DNA of 64,000 bases, taken from Burkholderiaceae bacterium. GTDB taxonomy: Bacteria; Pseudomonadota; Gammaproteobacteria; Burkholderiales; Burkholderiaceae. This document shows positions 47,313 to 58,070 of this stretch, piece after piece. Under the pieces are notes generated by a model. That model did not search any database, was not told where the DNA came from, and saw nothing but the letters and a program-made list of their open reading frames with translations. Position numbers and translations under genes: made by a program. Within the stretch, counting starts at the first letter, position 1, and each line of letters opens with the position of its first letter. The DNA lies in contig CANJBQ010000011.1 in assembly GCA_947472645.1 (NCBI GenBank), positions 1 through 64,000 on the forward strand. The letters run 5' to 3'.

Positions 47313-48337
47313 TCTTCTTCCTCAACATGTCTTGATCCGAGTGAGCGCCAAAATAAGATAGGAATAATTAATGTAAATACAATGACTTCCTTATAAGCAC
47401 TTGCCCAATAGGATGAAAATGCTTCTAACTGTCCAACAATTAAAGCGCCAATGAATGCCAGAGGAAAACTTGCAAGGCCCCCAATAATGGCAGCGACAAA
47501 ACCTTTCAATCCAATTAAAAAGCCAGTGTCGTAGTAAATTGTTTGCACAGGAGCAATTAAAATACCTGATACTGCTGCAATCAATGCGGCCATAGCAAAG
47601 CTTAAATCCCCACATAATTCAACTGGTATTCCTACTAGCCTTGCTCCCGTGCGATTCACCGCAGTAGCTCGCAATACTTTTCCTAGATAAAATTTTTCAA
47701 AAAAAAGAAATAATAAACTCACCAGAATCATGGTCACAAATATAATAATCAGTGACTGGCCTTTAATACTCACATTACCCAACATCAAGCTCATCTCAGT
47801 AAATGCAGAGATACGCCATCCCTCAGCCCCAAAAAAGATTAACCCAAGACCCACCATGACGCCATGCAAAGTGACTGCCGTAATTAATAAGAATAAAACA
47901 GATGCAGATTGTATCGGCCGAAAGGCTAGCCGATACAAAAGAGGGCCTAAGGGAATCACAATGGCTAAAGTACTAATAATATGATGCGTCAAACTCTCCG
48001 ACGTAAATACAAATAACAGCAGTGAGGCACATAATGGGAAAAAAATTGTCCAAGTGAAGGTCAATCCCCAATCTAATTGCTCCCCCCTTCGCCAACGCAC
48101 TATCTCTACACATAAAACCACGCAAGATAAAGCAATCAATAACCAAAAGGTCCCGGGAATTTTTGCGGCCTCTAGCGAAGCCATTGAAAGAGCAGAATAG
48201 GCAACTAAATCACCCTGAGAAATAAAGATAACTCGAGTGACGGAGAAAACGAGGACTAAGCCAATTGCCAATAAGCCATAAATGGCTCCATTAATCAAAC
48301 CATCTTGCCCTAAGAAAAGAGCAATATCAAAATTCAT
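47309..48337 (-). CDS. livH: LIV-type ABC transporter permease, LivH
   Basis: A 342-residue inner-membrane permease. The start GLINGAIYGLLAIGLVLVFSVTRVI and the loop AVNRTGARLVGIPVELCGDLSFAMAA (the EAA-like ATPase contact, near residue 230-256) identify LivH. An insertion relative to short LivH (about residues 65-130, hydrophobic) adds helices. It partners the LivM-LivG fusion. A terminator-like hairpin separates it from the binding-protein gene upstream. Confidence 0.9.
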   Translation of the reverse strand: MNFDIALFLGQDGLINGAIYGLLAIGLVLVFSVTRVIFISQGDLVAYSALSMASLEAAKIPGTFWLLIALSCVVLCVEIVRWRRGEQLDWGLTFTWTIFFPLCASLLLFVFTSESLTHHIISTLAIVIPLGPLLYRLAFRPIQSASVLFLLITAVTLHGVMVGLGLIFFGAEGWRISAFTEMSLMLGNVSIKGQSLIIIFVTMILVSLLFLFFEKFYLGKVLRATAVNRTGARLVGIPVELCGDLSFAMAALIAAVSGILIAPVQTIYYDTGFLIGLKGFVAAIIGGLASFPLAFIGALIVGQLEAFSSYWASAYKEVIVFTLIIPILFWRSLGSRHVEEEE

Positions 48338-48374
48338 TTATATTCTTTTCGAAACTTTTTATAAAAAAGGCCAT

Positions 48375-48404
48375 AAAAGTGGGGATTTCAACGTCCCCAC
48401 TTTT
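48375..48404 (-). terminator. Hairpin between binding-protein gene and livH
   Basis: An 11-base stem (aaaagtgggga with its complement, 48375-48385 and 48394-48404) with an 8-base loop, ending in TTTT on the minus strand. It lies 19 bases after the binding-protein stop and 38 bases before livH. It likely lets the abundant binding protein be made in excess by partial termination or 3'-end protection. Confidence 0.7.
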
Positions 48405-48422
48405 GGCTTATCTCAAACTACA

Positions 48423-49568
48423 TTAAGGCTCATATTTCCATGTGCCATTTTCAATTTTCACCATCACGCGTGAGCGCTGATCTAGCCCCAAATGGTCTGT
48501 TGGTGTCGTGTTATAAATGCCGTGAGATGCCGCTAAATCTTTTACATTTTCTAATGAAGATCGAAGTGCGGCGCGAAATTCTGCTGTGCCTGGCTTCGCT
48601 ACTTTTAATGCTACTGGAATAGCAGCAGCCATCATTTGTCCGGCATCCCACATGTGACCACCAAAAGTTGATACAGATCCTTTGCCGTAAACGTCTTCAT
48701 AAGCCTTGTAATAAACCATCGCTGATTTTTTCACGGGATTAGAAGCCGGTAATTGAGGAGCAACTAAGATAGGGCCTACAGGAACAAAAGTTCCTTCAAC
48801 ATCTTTACCACCAACACGTATAAAATCATTATTCGCTACACCATGAGTTTGATAAAAAATGCCTTTGAACCCAACGTCTTTTAATCCTTTTTGCGGCAAT
48901 ACTGCCGGTGTTCCAGACGCGGCTATTAATACTGCATCTGGTTTACTGCTCATAATCCTGAGTGCTTGACCAGAAACTGAGCTATCCGTTCTTACAAATC
49001 GCTCATTACTAACAACTTTTATCTTCTTCAACTCAGCCGCTGTTACAAAAGTCTGGTACCAGCCTTCACCATATGCGTCTGAAAATCCAATAAAGCCAAC
49101 TGTTTTTACTCCATTATTTGCCATGTGTTCAGCAACCGCTAATGCCATCATAATGTCGTTTTGAGTGGTTTTGAATACCCAGCGTCTTGGCCCGTCTACA
49201 GGTTCCACAATTTTCGCCGATGCGGCGACAGAAATCATCGGTGTCTCGCCTTGCGCAGCAACATCGACCATCGCTAAAGAAGCTGGCGTAATTGATGACC
49301 CAATAATCAAATCTACCTTATCTTCAGAAATTAATTTACGCGTATTCTTCACGCTTGCCGTTGTATCACTTGCATCATCCAAAATGATGTAATTAATTTT
49401 TTGGCCGGCTAACGTTTTCGGTAAGAGACTGACTGTATTTTTTTCCGGAATCCCTAAAGAAGCTGCGGGACCTGTAGTGGAAACATTCACCCCTATAGTG
49501 ATATCAGCCAAAGCCGATATATTCACTGCAAGTAATGTTACAGCTAAAGTCATTTTTTTAAATTTCAT
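48423..49568 (-). CDS. LIV-type ABC transporter substrate-binding protein
   Basis: A 381-residue periplasmic type I binding protein with a signal peptide (MKFKKMTLAVTLLAVNISALA-DI). The N-terminal DITIGVNVSTTGPAASLGIPEKN, VDLIIGSSITPASLAMVDVA near residue 95 and GFSDAYGEGWYQTFVTAAE near 160 match the LivK/Peripla_BP_6 family, which covers amino acids, aromatic acids and amides. The ligand is unknown; the neighbours favour an arylacetate or related acid. It precedes livH after a hairpin and follows the acyl-CoA synthetase by 46 bases. Confidence 0.9.
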   Translation of the reverse strand: MKFKKMTLAVTLLAVNISALADITIGVNVSTTGPAASLGIPEKNTVSLLPKTLAGQKINYIILDDASDTTASVKNTRKLISEDKVDLIIGSSITPASLAMVDVAAQGETPMISVAASAKIVEPVDGPRRWVFKTTQNDIMMALAVAEHMANNGVKTVGFIGFSDAYGEGWYQTFVTAAELKKIKVVSNERFVRTDSSVSGQALRIMSSKPDAVLIAASGTPAVLPQKGLKDVGFKGIFYQTHGVANNDFIRVGGKDVEGTFVPVGPILVAPQLPASNPVKKSAMVYYKAYEDVYGKGSVSTFGGHMWDAGQMMAAAIPVALKVAKPGTAEFRAALRSSLENVKDLAASHGIYNTTPTDHLGLDQRSRVMVKIENGTWKYEP

Positions 49569-49614
49569 TTTGTCTTCCTCTAAATATAATAATAATTATT
49601 GATGGCCATCTAAC

Positions 49615-51264
49615 CTAACCAGCTCTTTTCATTTCAATTTCTCTCATACGAAACTTTTGCACCTTACCACTAGCTGTCGTCGGAAATTCATTCACAATCC
49701 TAAAAACTTTGGGGATTTTAAAACTTGCCAAATTCCCTTTACAAACTTCTTTTAATTGCTCTGGGGTCATTGTTACATTATTCTTGACACGAACCCATGC
49801 GTATAACTGCTCTCCATATAACTCATCAGGGATCCCAAATACCTGAGCTTCCGCGATCTGAGGAATCGTATGTAAAAACTCTTCAATTTCTCGAGGGAAA
49901 ATATTTTCTCCTGCACGAATCACCATTTCTTTCATACGACCAACAATTGATAAGCAACCATCTACTAGCATAATAGCTAAATCTCCTGTATGCATCCAAC
50001 CATCAGTATCTATTACTTTAGCTGTCGCTTCAGGGTTTTGCCAGTATCCTGGCATGACTAAATAACCCTTAATGCAGAGTTCTCCGGCAGTCCCTAATGG
50101 TAAAGTCTCACCAGTTTGAGGATCGACAATTTTTGCCTGAGTATGAGGTAAAACAGATCCCACTGTTTCTACTCGTTGATCAAAACTATGGTCTAGTCGT
50201 GTTTGAAATGAAATCGGGGAAGTTTCTGTCATTCCATATGCTACCGACATTTCATTTGCGTGCATCTTATCCATGACTGCACGCAGTACCTCTGCAGGGC
50301 ATGGCGCGCCACCCATAATTCCGGATCGTAATGATTTCAATGTAAATGTATCAAACTTAGGATGATTGAGCATCGCAATAAACATCATTGGTACTCCATA
50401 TAAAGTAGTACATGACTCACTATCAATTGTCGCTAAGCAACTCTCCGGATCAAATACTTCAGTTGGAAAAACGACTGCAGCACCTACCGAAAAAGCTCCC
50501 AAGATTCCTAGAACCATACCAAAGCAATGAAATAAAGGTACAGGCACACAGATCCTATCACTAGCTGAGAGTTTTAACCTGGAGATGATTTGGATTGCAT
50601 TATTGACCATGTTGTAATGATTCAGGGTCGCCCCTTTTGGGTTGCCCGTTGTGCCAGATGTATATTGAATACTAATTAACTGGTCTGATGTAATTGCCGA
50701 CGTATATCTATCGACTTCCGCTAGGGATTTACTACCTGACATTTCTAATAATTGACCCCAAGAAATTGCGCCATCAATAGGTTCATCATTAAAAATAAAA
50801 ATAGATTTTAAATACTGGGATTGCTCTTTAACTTGCTTCGCAAGATCTAAACAATCTTTATCCCGATAAAAATGATTAATAAAGATGGCTTTACAACCTG
50901 AATGTTCAACAACATGCTTCAACTCATTCAACTGATAGGCAGGGTTAATGTTGACCAAAATAACGCCAATCTTTGCTACTGCAAACTGTACAAGAACCCA
51001 CTCAAAGCGATTCGCGCTCCAAATACCTACTCGGTCGCCTGGCAAAATGCCGCTTTCTAAAATAGATGCCGCTACTTTTTTTGCTAACTCATCTAATTCT
51101 TTAAAATTCAACGTTCTTTGCTGCCAAACGCTGATAACTGCAGGATGTTCTGGATAATTCTTGACAGCCTGAGCCAAAATATCATTCACACATTTATTTT
51201 CAAGTGGTGGAAGTGTATCTCCAGAAGCAATTGATAAGTGATGGTTTAACATTCTATAACTCAA
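49615..51264 (-). CDS. AMP-dependent acyl-CoA synthetase
   Basis: A 549-residue adenylate-forming ligase of the fatty-acyl-CoA synthetase branch. The phosphate loop QYTSGTTGNPKGAT near residue 200, YGMTETSP near 347, the TGDLAIM motif near 430, and the catalytic lysine in TASGKVQKFRMRE near 532 are intact. It would activate a free carboxylic acid with ATP and CoA. Position directly after iorB (overlap of 4 bases) and before the LIV binding protein suggests the substrate is the acid the transporter brings in, possibly an arylacetate, so that it and IorAB converge on arylacetyl-CoA. A branched or medium-chain fatty acid cannot be excluded. Confidence 0.9.
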   Translation of the reverse strand: MSYRMLNHHLSIASGDTLPPLENKCVNDILAQAVKNYPEHPAVISVWQQRTLNFKELDELAKKVAASILESGILPGDRVGIWSANRFEWVLVQFAVAKIGVILVNINPAYQLNELKHVVEHSGCKAIFINHFYRDKDCLDLAKQVKEQSQYLKSIFIFNDEPIDGAISWGQLLEMSGSKSLAEVDRYTSAITSDQLISIQYTSGTTGNPKGATLNHYNMVNNAIQIISRLKLSASDRICVPVPLFHCFGMVLGILGAFSVGAAVVFPTEVFDPESCLATIDSESCTTLYGVPMMFIAMLNHPKFDTFTLKSLRSGIMGGAPCPAEVLRAVMDKMHANEMSVAYGMTETSPISFQTRLDHSFDQRVETVGSVLPHTQAKIVDPQTGETLPLGTAGELCIKGYLVMPGYWQNPEATAKVIDTDGWMHTGDLAIMLVDGCLSIVGRMKEMVIRAGENIFPREIEEFLHTIPQIAEAQVFGIPDELYGEQLYAWVRVKNNVTMTPEQLKEVCKGNLASFKIPKVFRIVNEFPTTASGKVQKFRMREIEMKRAG

Positions 51265-52814
51265 CTATTTTGAATAGACTCATCGGTGGAGGATAATTTT
51301 TTAGCACGAAAAAATTTAATAGGTTTAAATTCTTCATCCTTAGGAACGATAGTTGACCCTGAGTGGGTTAGCGAACCCTTGATGGCTAAAGCTAATTTTT
51401 CACTCGCATCATCTTGACGAGCAATTGCGGGCTCAATAATCTCTTGAATAATTCGATTGAAGTCTTTCAACCCTCTCCGATACGTGCCACTATATCCTTT
51501 GATCATACTGGCGCATTCCACAACCTGCAAACCAAAGCTGTAAGATATTTGAGCTGCTGATTCGATGATATGCAACCATCGATTGATATTTTCTTGCTCC
51601 ATCTTAAATCGATGTCCAGATTTTCTAAGGACTCTCATCTTAGCAACCAGCCACAATAGCAAAAAGCCGTGTAAGCGAGATGTCTTTAAATAAATACCAA
51701 CGTTAAAGGAATTAAGTTTTTCATTACGTTCGGCCCATTGCAATATTGGCCCAGCAATTGCCGCTGGCATAAAGCCACAAAACTCCTCTAAACCAGGCTT
51801 TAAATACTCAGTAACTACGAGTGGTTCATGGTCTTTTGCATCTAAATCTTTTCGAATGCGTGCAAAACGCGTTTTCCGAGACTTTAGATCGGCAACCCGC
51901 GCTAAGTCTTCAAATGACATTCTTAATGCTAAATGGCGAGCCGTTTCACACAGCAATTTATAACCCTGATGAATGCCGCCCACTTGTTTATCTAACTCCA
52001 AAATAGGCTCAAGTCGTTCAACATACTGTTTTGCGTAATTTAAGTTTTGATAATCAACCAATCTTAAGATGCCTTGTTCAACATAGAAATGAGTCTCGTT
52101 AGGAAATTTTGACTTCATCACATCCAGCAATTGCTGAACACTTTTACTACTTTTAAGAATTTTGTGAGTTGTTCGTGACTCTTGAATATGATCAGAGGCA
52201 TTCATTTTGTTAGTTAACTCATAACCGAGTGCAAAACCTTTTAAGTTTGCCTGAACGGCAATGCCTGACTCTTTAATGATTTCTTCATAAATTTCACGAG
52301 TAATTTTTAAAACTCCTGAGGCAGCAACAGCACCCAACATGACTGAACTGATCCCACTCTTCGACTCTTGAACCAACTTGTCCATATCAAATAAAACAGC
52401 TTTTTGTGACATTTTTAATACCGCTTCTCGTAAACGATCTCGATCAAATCGTCCATCACCCATCATTGACTTTTCTGAGGTTGCATAAACGCGATGCGAG
52501 GAAGTAATCAATGTAGTTCTATTGGGTGTTACATAACCGTTTTGCATAGCTCTTGCTGACTCTAATAACTCAGAGGCAATCATTAAATCTACCATACCAG
52601 GCATCGGAGTTAGTGCTAAAGGGTTCGTTGACTTTAAGTCCGCTAGCTCTATGTAATAGGTTGTAGCGCCTGTTCGCTGAGCTACTCCCGGAATTGATGT
52701 ACATTGGACACGGTAACCGGCCTTGCGAGCAGCATCCCCTAACCAGTCGGTTAAAACTCCCCCACCTTCACCGCCTAACGCTGCTATCAAAATTGAGACT
52801 TGTTGAGAACTCAT
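51261..52814 (-). CDS. iorB: Indolepyruvate:ferredoxin oxidoreductase, IorB-type subunit
   Basis: The start is set at the ATG at 52814 (MSSQQVSILIAALGG, 517 residues), overlapping the iorA stop by ATGA; the longer frame to 52898 runs inside iorA. The N-terminal domain (about 1-200) is the gamma/beta module of 2-oxoacid:ferredoxin oxidoreductases: ALGGEGGGVLTDWLGDAA and IPGVAQRTGATTYYIEL. The long C-terminal part (about 230-480) resembles the extra domain (DUF6537-like) found in proteobacterial IorB proteins. With IorA it should oxidatively decarboxylate aryl-2-oxoacids to arylacyl-CoA. No dedicated ferredoxin gene is visible next to it, though IorA carries its own Fe-S motifs. Confidence 0.88.
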   Translation of the reverse strand: MSSQQVSILIAALGGEGGGVLTDWLGDAARKAGYRVQCTSIPGVAQRTGATTYYIELADLKSTNPLALTPMPGMVDLMIASELLESARAMQNGYVTPNRTTLITSSHRVYATSEKSMMGDGRFDRDRLREAVLKMSQKAVLFDMDKLVQESKSGISSVMLGAVAASGVLKITREIYEEIIKESGIAVQANLKGFALGYELTNKMNASDHIQESRTTHKILKSSKSVQQLLDVMKSKFPNETHFYVEQGILRLVDYQNLNYAKQYVERLEPILELDKQVGGIHQGYKLLCETARHLALRMSFEDLARVADLKSRKTRFARIRKDLDAKDHEPLVVTEYLKPGLEEFCGFMPAAIAGPILQWAERNEKLNSFNVGIYLKTSRLHGFLLLWLVAKMRVLRKSGHRFKMEQENINRWLHIIESAAQISYSFGLQVVECASMIKGYSGTYRRGLKDFNRIIQEIIEPAIARQDDASEKLALAIKGSLTHSGSTIVPKDEEFKPIKFFRAKKLSSTDESIQNS

Positions 52815-54964
52815 AAGGCACCTTCTATCTGCTTCGATTTCGATGCTTGCAGCATTTGTATAAAAAATTGCTGTATTTGATTTAAAAAACGATCCCAAGA
52901 ACTTGGGTTTTGAATCACCTCAGCACGATAAAATGATGGGCATAATACCGCAGCATGAGCAACTTCGCCACAATTTCCGCATCCAATACAGGTGCTGGTA
53001 ATTGAAGAAACCGGATGTTTTCTTAACGGATCTGGATTTTCTTTAATGGTTAACGAAGGACAACCAGATAGTCGAATACAGGAGTGATCACCTGTGCAAG
53101 TGTCTTCATCGATACCAAAGCGCGTCTTGACGACTCTTTTTCTAGACTTCAACTGTGCAGCTTCAATAGGCTTTATTCGTCTTTGTTTTGCTAAAGCACA
53201 CTCGCCATCTGCAATCACGACTTTTAAACCCTCTTTAGGATCACTCATTGCACTCTTCAATGCAGAAATCATTTGACTTACTTTATAAGATGGAACTGTT
53301 TTTATCCACTTCACCCCAACGCCACGTAAAGCAGACTCAATATTCATCTCAATTGGTTCGTTCTTAAAATTAGTACCCGATGATGGAATGTGTTGATGCC
53401 CAGTTGCTGAAGCATACCCATTTTTTAAGATCACTAATACGCCATCGCCTTTATTAAAGACATAACTTGCAACTCCTGTAGTCAAACCACTATGCCAAAA
53501 TCCTCCATCACCACTAATACTGATGACGCGACGATCCATAAGTGAAGAAATCCCAGCTGATGAAGCAAGCCCCATACCATATCCTAAGATTGTGTTACCG
53601 GCAAAAAATGGCTCTAAAGTCGCAAAACTATGGCATCCAATATCAGCACTAATATGCACCGGGCCTATTTCGTTTTGTAATAACTTCATGGCAGAAAATA
53701 CTGGGCGCTCCGGACATCCTGTACAAAAAGTCGGCGCACGGGGGGGTAAGGGCGCCCCCAATAACTCAAGTGCTTGTTGACGCATTTCTTGAATAAATAA
53801 ACTCTGTTGACGAACATCTTTGGTGCTGGCTTCATTCGGCAATACCTCAGCAACATATTTTGTAATACCATCCAGCATCACTTCACCGATATACTCACCA
53901 GCCATTGGAAAGACATTTTTACCATAGACCTTAATCGGTAGTTGCTCATCTTGTAATAGAGCTTTAATCGCTTGTTCTAAGAAAGCAGGTTGCCCCTCCT
54001 CAATAATCAATACACTATCTTTACCTCGACAAAAATTAGTGACTTCATCCGGCACGAGAGGATACGTTACATTCAGTACCATTAATGGAATTCGGGATTG
54101 ATCAAGATCATTCACTAAATTGGCGGTTTGCAAAGCTCTTAATACACCGTTATACATACCACCTTGCAAGATAATTCCAACATTGGATAAATCTCCTTTG
54201 AAGAACTCATTCATCTGACGATCTTTAACAAACTGAATTGCGGCTGGCCAACGATGCATTATCTTATGCTTTTCTTGTACATAAGTAGCAGGGGGCAAAC
54301 TAATTTTTTCTGGTTCAAAGTTAGCTTCCGATAACAGGTCACGTGTAGAGATTTTTGGGCGAATATTATTTTTAGTTTTAAACTTCCCTGTCATGTGACA
54401 TGCACGAATGCGCAACTCCATAATCACTGGTGTATTACTTACTTCAGATAGCTCAAAGGCTGTTTCCACCATATTCACAATATGCTGTAAATCGGGCCGA
54501 GGGTCTAACAACCAAGCTTGTGATTTCATAGCGAATGCGTGGGTTCTCTCTTGAATAATGCTAGAGCCTTCTCCATAATCTTCGCCAACAATAATTAATG
54601 CGCCTCCCTTAACTCCCGCTGAGGCTAAATTCGATAACGCATCTGAAGACACATTGGTTCCCACAATGGATTTAAAAGTAATCGCGCCACGTATTGGATA
54701 ATTAATTGAAGCGCTCAACATTGCGGCAGCTCCTGCTTCATTAGCGCAATTTTCGACATGAATCCCAAGGCTACTCATAAATTCATGAGAATCAGATAAA
54801 ACATCAATTAAATGTGAAACCGGTGCGCCTTCGTACCCACCTATATACGACACTCCTGATTGAAGAAGTGCTTTTGTGACAGCTAAAATACCTTCGCCTT
54901 CAAAGGTTGCCCCATCTCCTAATTTGAGCATCTGTACTTCTTTAGCAAACGAACGTTCAGCCAT
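52811..54964 (-). CDS. iorA: Indolepyruvate:ferredoxin oxidoreductase, IorA subunit
   Basis: A 717-residue catalytic subunit converting indolepyruvate, phenylpyruvate or similar 2-oxoacids plus CoA into arylacetyl-CoA and CO2. The N-terminal half is the pyrimidine-binding and domain II region (VSYIGGYEGAPVSHLIDVL, HVENCANEAGAAAMLSASIN). The TPP-binding motif GDGGFWHSGLTTG lies near residue 485, after the GCHSFATLEPFF loop. The C-terminus carries iron-sulfur cysteines: CTGDHSCIRLSGC near 620-632 (wider spacing than a classical cluster) and CIGCGNCGEVAHAAVLCP near 655-672. The enzymes are best known from archaea, where they act in amino acid fermentation; in aerobic betaproteobacteria they serve aromatic catabolism. 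Confidence 0.9.
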   Translation of the reverse strand: MAERSFAKEVQMLKLGDGATFEGEGILAVTKALLQSGVSYIGGYEGAPVSHLIDVLSDSHEFMSSLGIHVENCANEAGAAAMLSASINYPIRGAITFKSIVGTNVSSDALSNLASAGVKGGALIIVGEDYGEGSSIIQERTHAFAMKSQAWLLDPRPDLQHIVNMVETAFELSEVSNTPVIMELRIRACHMTGKFKTKNNIRPKISTRDLLSEANFEPEKISLPPATYVQEKHKIMHRWPAAIQFVKDRQMNEFFKGDLSNVGIILQGGMYNGVLRALQTANLVNDLDQSRIPLMVLNVTYPLVPDEVTNFCRGKDSVLIIEEGQPAFLEQAIKALLQDEQLPIKVYGKNVFPMAGEYIGEVMLDGITKYVAEVLPNEASTKDVRQQSLFIQEMRQQALELLGAPLPPRAPTFCTGCPERPVFSAMKLLQNEIGPVHISADIGCHSFATLEPFFAGNTILGYGMGLASSAGISSLMDRRVISISGDGGFWHSGLTTGVASYVFNKGDGVLVILKNGYASATGHQHIPSSGTNFKNEPIEMNIESALRGVGVKWIKTVPSYKVSQMISALKSAMSDPKEGLKVVIADGECALAKQRRIKPIEAAQLKSRKRVVKTRFGIDEDTCTGDHSCIRLSGCPSLTIKENPDPLRKHPVSSITSTCIGCGNCGEVAHAAVLCPSFYRAEVIQNPSSWDRFLNQIQQFFIQMLQASKSKQIEGAL

Positions 54965-55026
54965 TTTATTTTCTCCTTACCGCAACATACTCCCAAAATC
55001 TAATAAACAACCTCTAAAGAACTTTT

Positions 55027-56385
55027 TTAGCTCAACTTGATTGCGCCCAAAATACTGAACTGACTAAATTCAAGATTGGGTAACCACGTTGCAATAGATG
55101 GGACCCAAAATACCACTGCCAATAAGATTAAACTCATTACAAGAAATGGGATAACAGATATAAAAATCTGTCCCATAGATACTTCTTTAGGCGCCACACC
55201 TCGCATCGTCATTAACAACAGGCCATGTGGAGGCAACAACAGGCCTAATTGCATACAAATCAAGAACATCACTCCAAACCATACTGGATCAATCCCAAGT
55301 TTTTGCACTATAGGCATAAAGATAGGCAGTGTAATCATCATCATACTTACCTGATCGACAAAAATTCCTAACAAGATAAGAATAAGCATCATACAAGCTA
55401 TCAAGGCGTTACTTGACGTAAACTGATCAGTGATGGAGGCAACTAAGCCCGTACTTGCTCCAGAAAAAGATAATATTTGAGCAAATGAAGTTGCCCCCAA
55501 AATAATAAATAAGATCATCCCAGAAATTCCAGCTGTGCCTTGTAATGATTTAATCATCGCTTCAATGGTCAGTGAGCGATAGATCATGGCAAAAATAATG
55601 GTCGCGAAAGCGCCTAGAGCAGCACATTCGGTTGGAGTGGCCCAACCAGCAGCTAAAGCCCCTACAACAATACCAAAAATAGATAATGTCGGAAGAACAT
55701 ATAAGAAAAATAAATGCCAACGTTCCCAAAATTTCATTGGTCGATTTGCATCTTCCTCAACGGGCGCGAGATGTGGATAAATGGAGGCACAACTCACAAT
55801 CCAAATAATAAATGCTATAGAAAGAATCAATCCAGGTACCACCCCACCAATCAGTAATTTCGAAATAGAAATTCCCGATAAAGAACCTAATAAAACGGTT
55901 AATGCAGAGGGTGGAATTAACATATCAACCGCACCAATAGCCATGATTGGGCCGACTGCAATCGTAGGATGATATCCCCGGCGCAACATGACCGGCAACA
56001 TTAAAGAGCCCAACATGGCCGTTGTAGCAATCGTCGAACCAGATATCGCAGAAAAAATGGTGCCTGATACAACCGCAACAACGGCTAATCGACCCGGAAC
56101 TTTAGTAATTAAACGCTCAATACCACTAATTACTTTTAATGCCAGCCCTGTATGAAATAATATTTCTCCCATCAACACAAACAAAGGTATAGGCGTTAAC
56201 GCAAATACTGAAATAGAACTAATACCATTTCGAACCAGCTGAACTAATCCAGGCTCACCGCCCATATAGATGAAAGCCCCAACAATATTGACCGCCATAA
56301 ATGTCAAGGCAACGGGCATCCCTATAAAAAGTAACAACATAGATCCTGCCAACATGATCCATGCGGCAATTTCCCATGACATCAT
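55027..56385 (-). CDS. dctM: TRAP transporter large permease, DctM
   Basis: A 452-residue inner-membrane protein with about 12 helices, the translocating subunit of a TRAP transporter driven by the sodium or proton gradient. DctM family blocks are clear: GMPVALTFMAVNIVGA, FVLMGEILFHTGLA, AISGSTIATTAMLGSLMLP near residue 117, and IGAVDMLIPPSALTVLLG. It is encoded last in dctP-dctQ-dctM order with a 4-base overlap with dctQ. The partner binding protein belongs to the DctP family, which includes arylacid and oxoacid receptors. Confidence 0.93.
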   Translation of the reverse strand: MMSWEIAAWIMLAGSMLLLFIGMPVALTFMAVNIVGAFIYMGGEPGLVQLVRNGISSISVFALTPIPLFVLMGEILFHTGLALKVISGIERLITKVPGRLAVVAVVSGTIFSAISGSTIATTAMLGSLMLPVMLRRGYHPTIAVGPIMAIGAVDMLIPPSALTVLLGSLSGISISKLLIGGVVPGLILSIAFIIWIVSCASIYPHLAPVEEDANRPMKFWERWHLFFLYVLPTLSIFGIVVGALAAGWATPTECAALGAFATIIFAMIYRSLTIEAMIKSLQGTAGISGMILFIILGATSFAQILSFSGASTGLVASITDQFTSSNALIACMMLILILLGIFVDQVSMMMITLPIFMPIVQKLGIDPVWFGVMFLICMQLGLLLPPHGLLLMTMRGVAPKEVSMGQIFISVIPFLVMSLILLAVVFWVPSIATWLPNLEFSQFSILGAIKLS

Positions 56386-56908
56386 GCTGAACTTACCGCA
56401 TCATTTCGCGGCTCCATCTCACTATTTTTTAAGCGCCAAATACGAAAAAGCATTTCAATGCTTAATAAGACAAAAACAATGGGAATCGGCGCTAATGACC
56501 ACCATTCTGGTGTCACAAGGGTTTTAAAATTCACCGAGCCAGAGATAAAGCTTTGGTAGGTCGCATTCGCACCATACCAAGTAAAAATAAGACAAGACGC
56601 TAAACCGATAATATCGCCCAGCCATTCCAATAACCACGCTATTTTTGGTGGCACAATTTTTAAGAAAATATCGACGCGAATATGTTGCCCATTGCGTAAC
56701 AGCCATGGCGCAATACTCAATGTCAAAACGTATAAGAAGAATTCCGAAACTTCATTACTCCAGCTTAGTCCAATAGGTAAACCAGGAATCATGAAGTTTC
56801 TCAATAAAATATCCGCCACAATGATGAGCATCATGAGAAATAATAGTAAACAACCCAATCCAGCGAGGATGGCTAGCATCTTTCCGTAAAAACGGGACAG
56901 AGCCTCCA

Positions 56909-56909
<1 letters not shown>
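56382..56909 (-). CDS. dctQ: TRAP transporter small permease, DctQ
   Basis: A 175-residue four-helix membrane protein that stabilises DctM. The helices lie at about 10-34, 52-70, 90-112 and 132-152. The LRNFMIPGLPIGLSWSNEVSEFFLYVLT segment is characteristic of DctQ. Start overlaps the dctP stop (TAATG) and its end overlaps the dctM start, so the three are translationally coupled. Confidence 0.9.
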
Positions 56910-57958
<1,049 letters not shown>

Positions 57959-58070
57959 TTATTTTTATTATAGGTAAAAAAGACTTAAGAAAGATTGATT
58001 ATTGGTATTAACCCCAATTCAATACTTTATTCAGGATTCCTAATTTTTTAATTATGTCCAAAGAAGACCT

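Noticed and set aside
52815-52898. N-terminal extension of iorB
   Set aside because: The extra residues lie inside iorA; the ATG at 52814 forms an ATGA overlap and begins the conserved domain.
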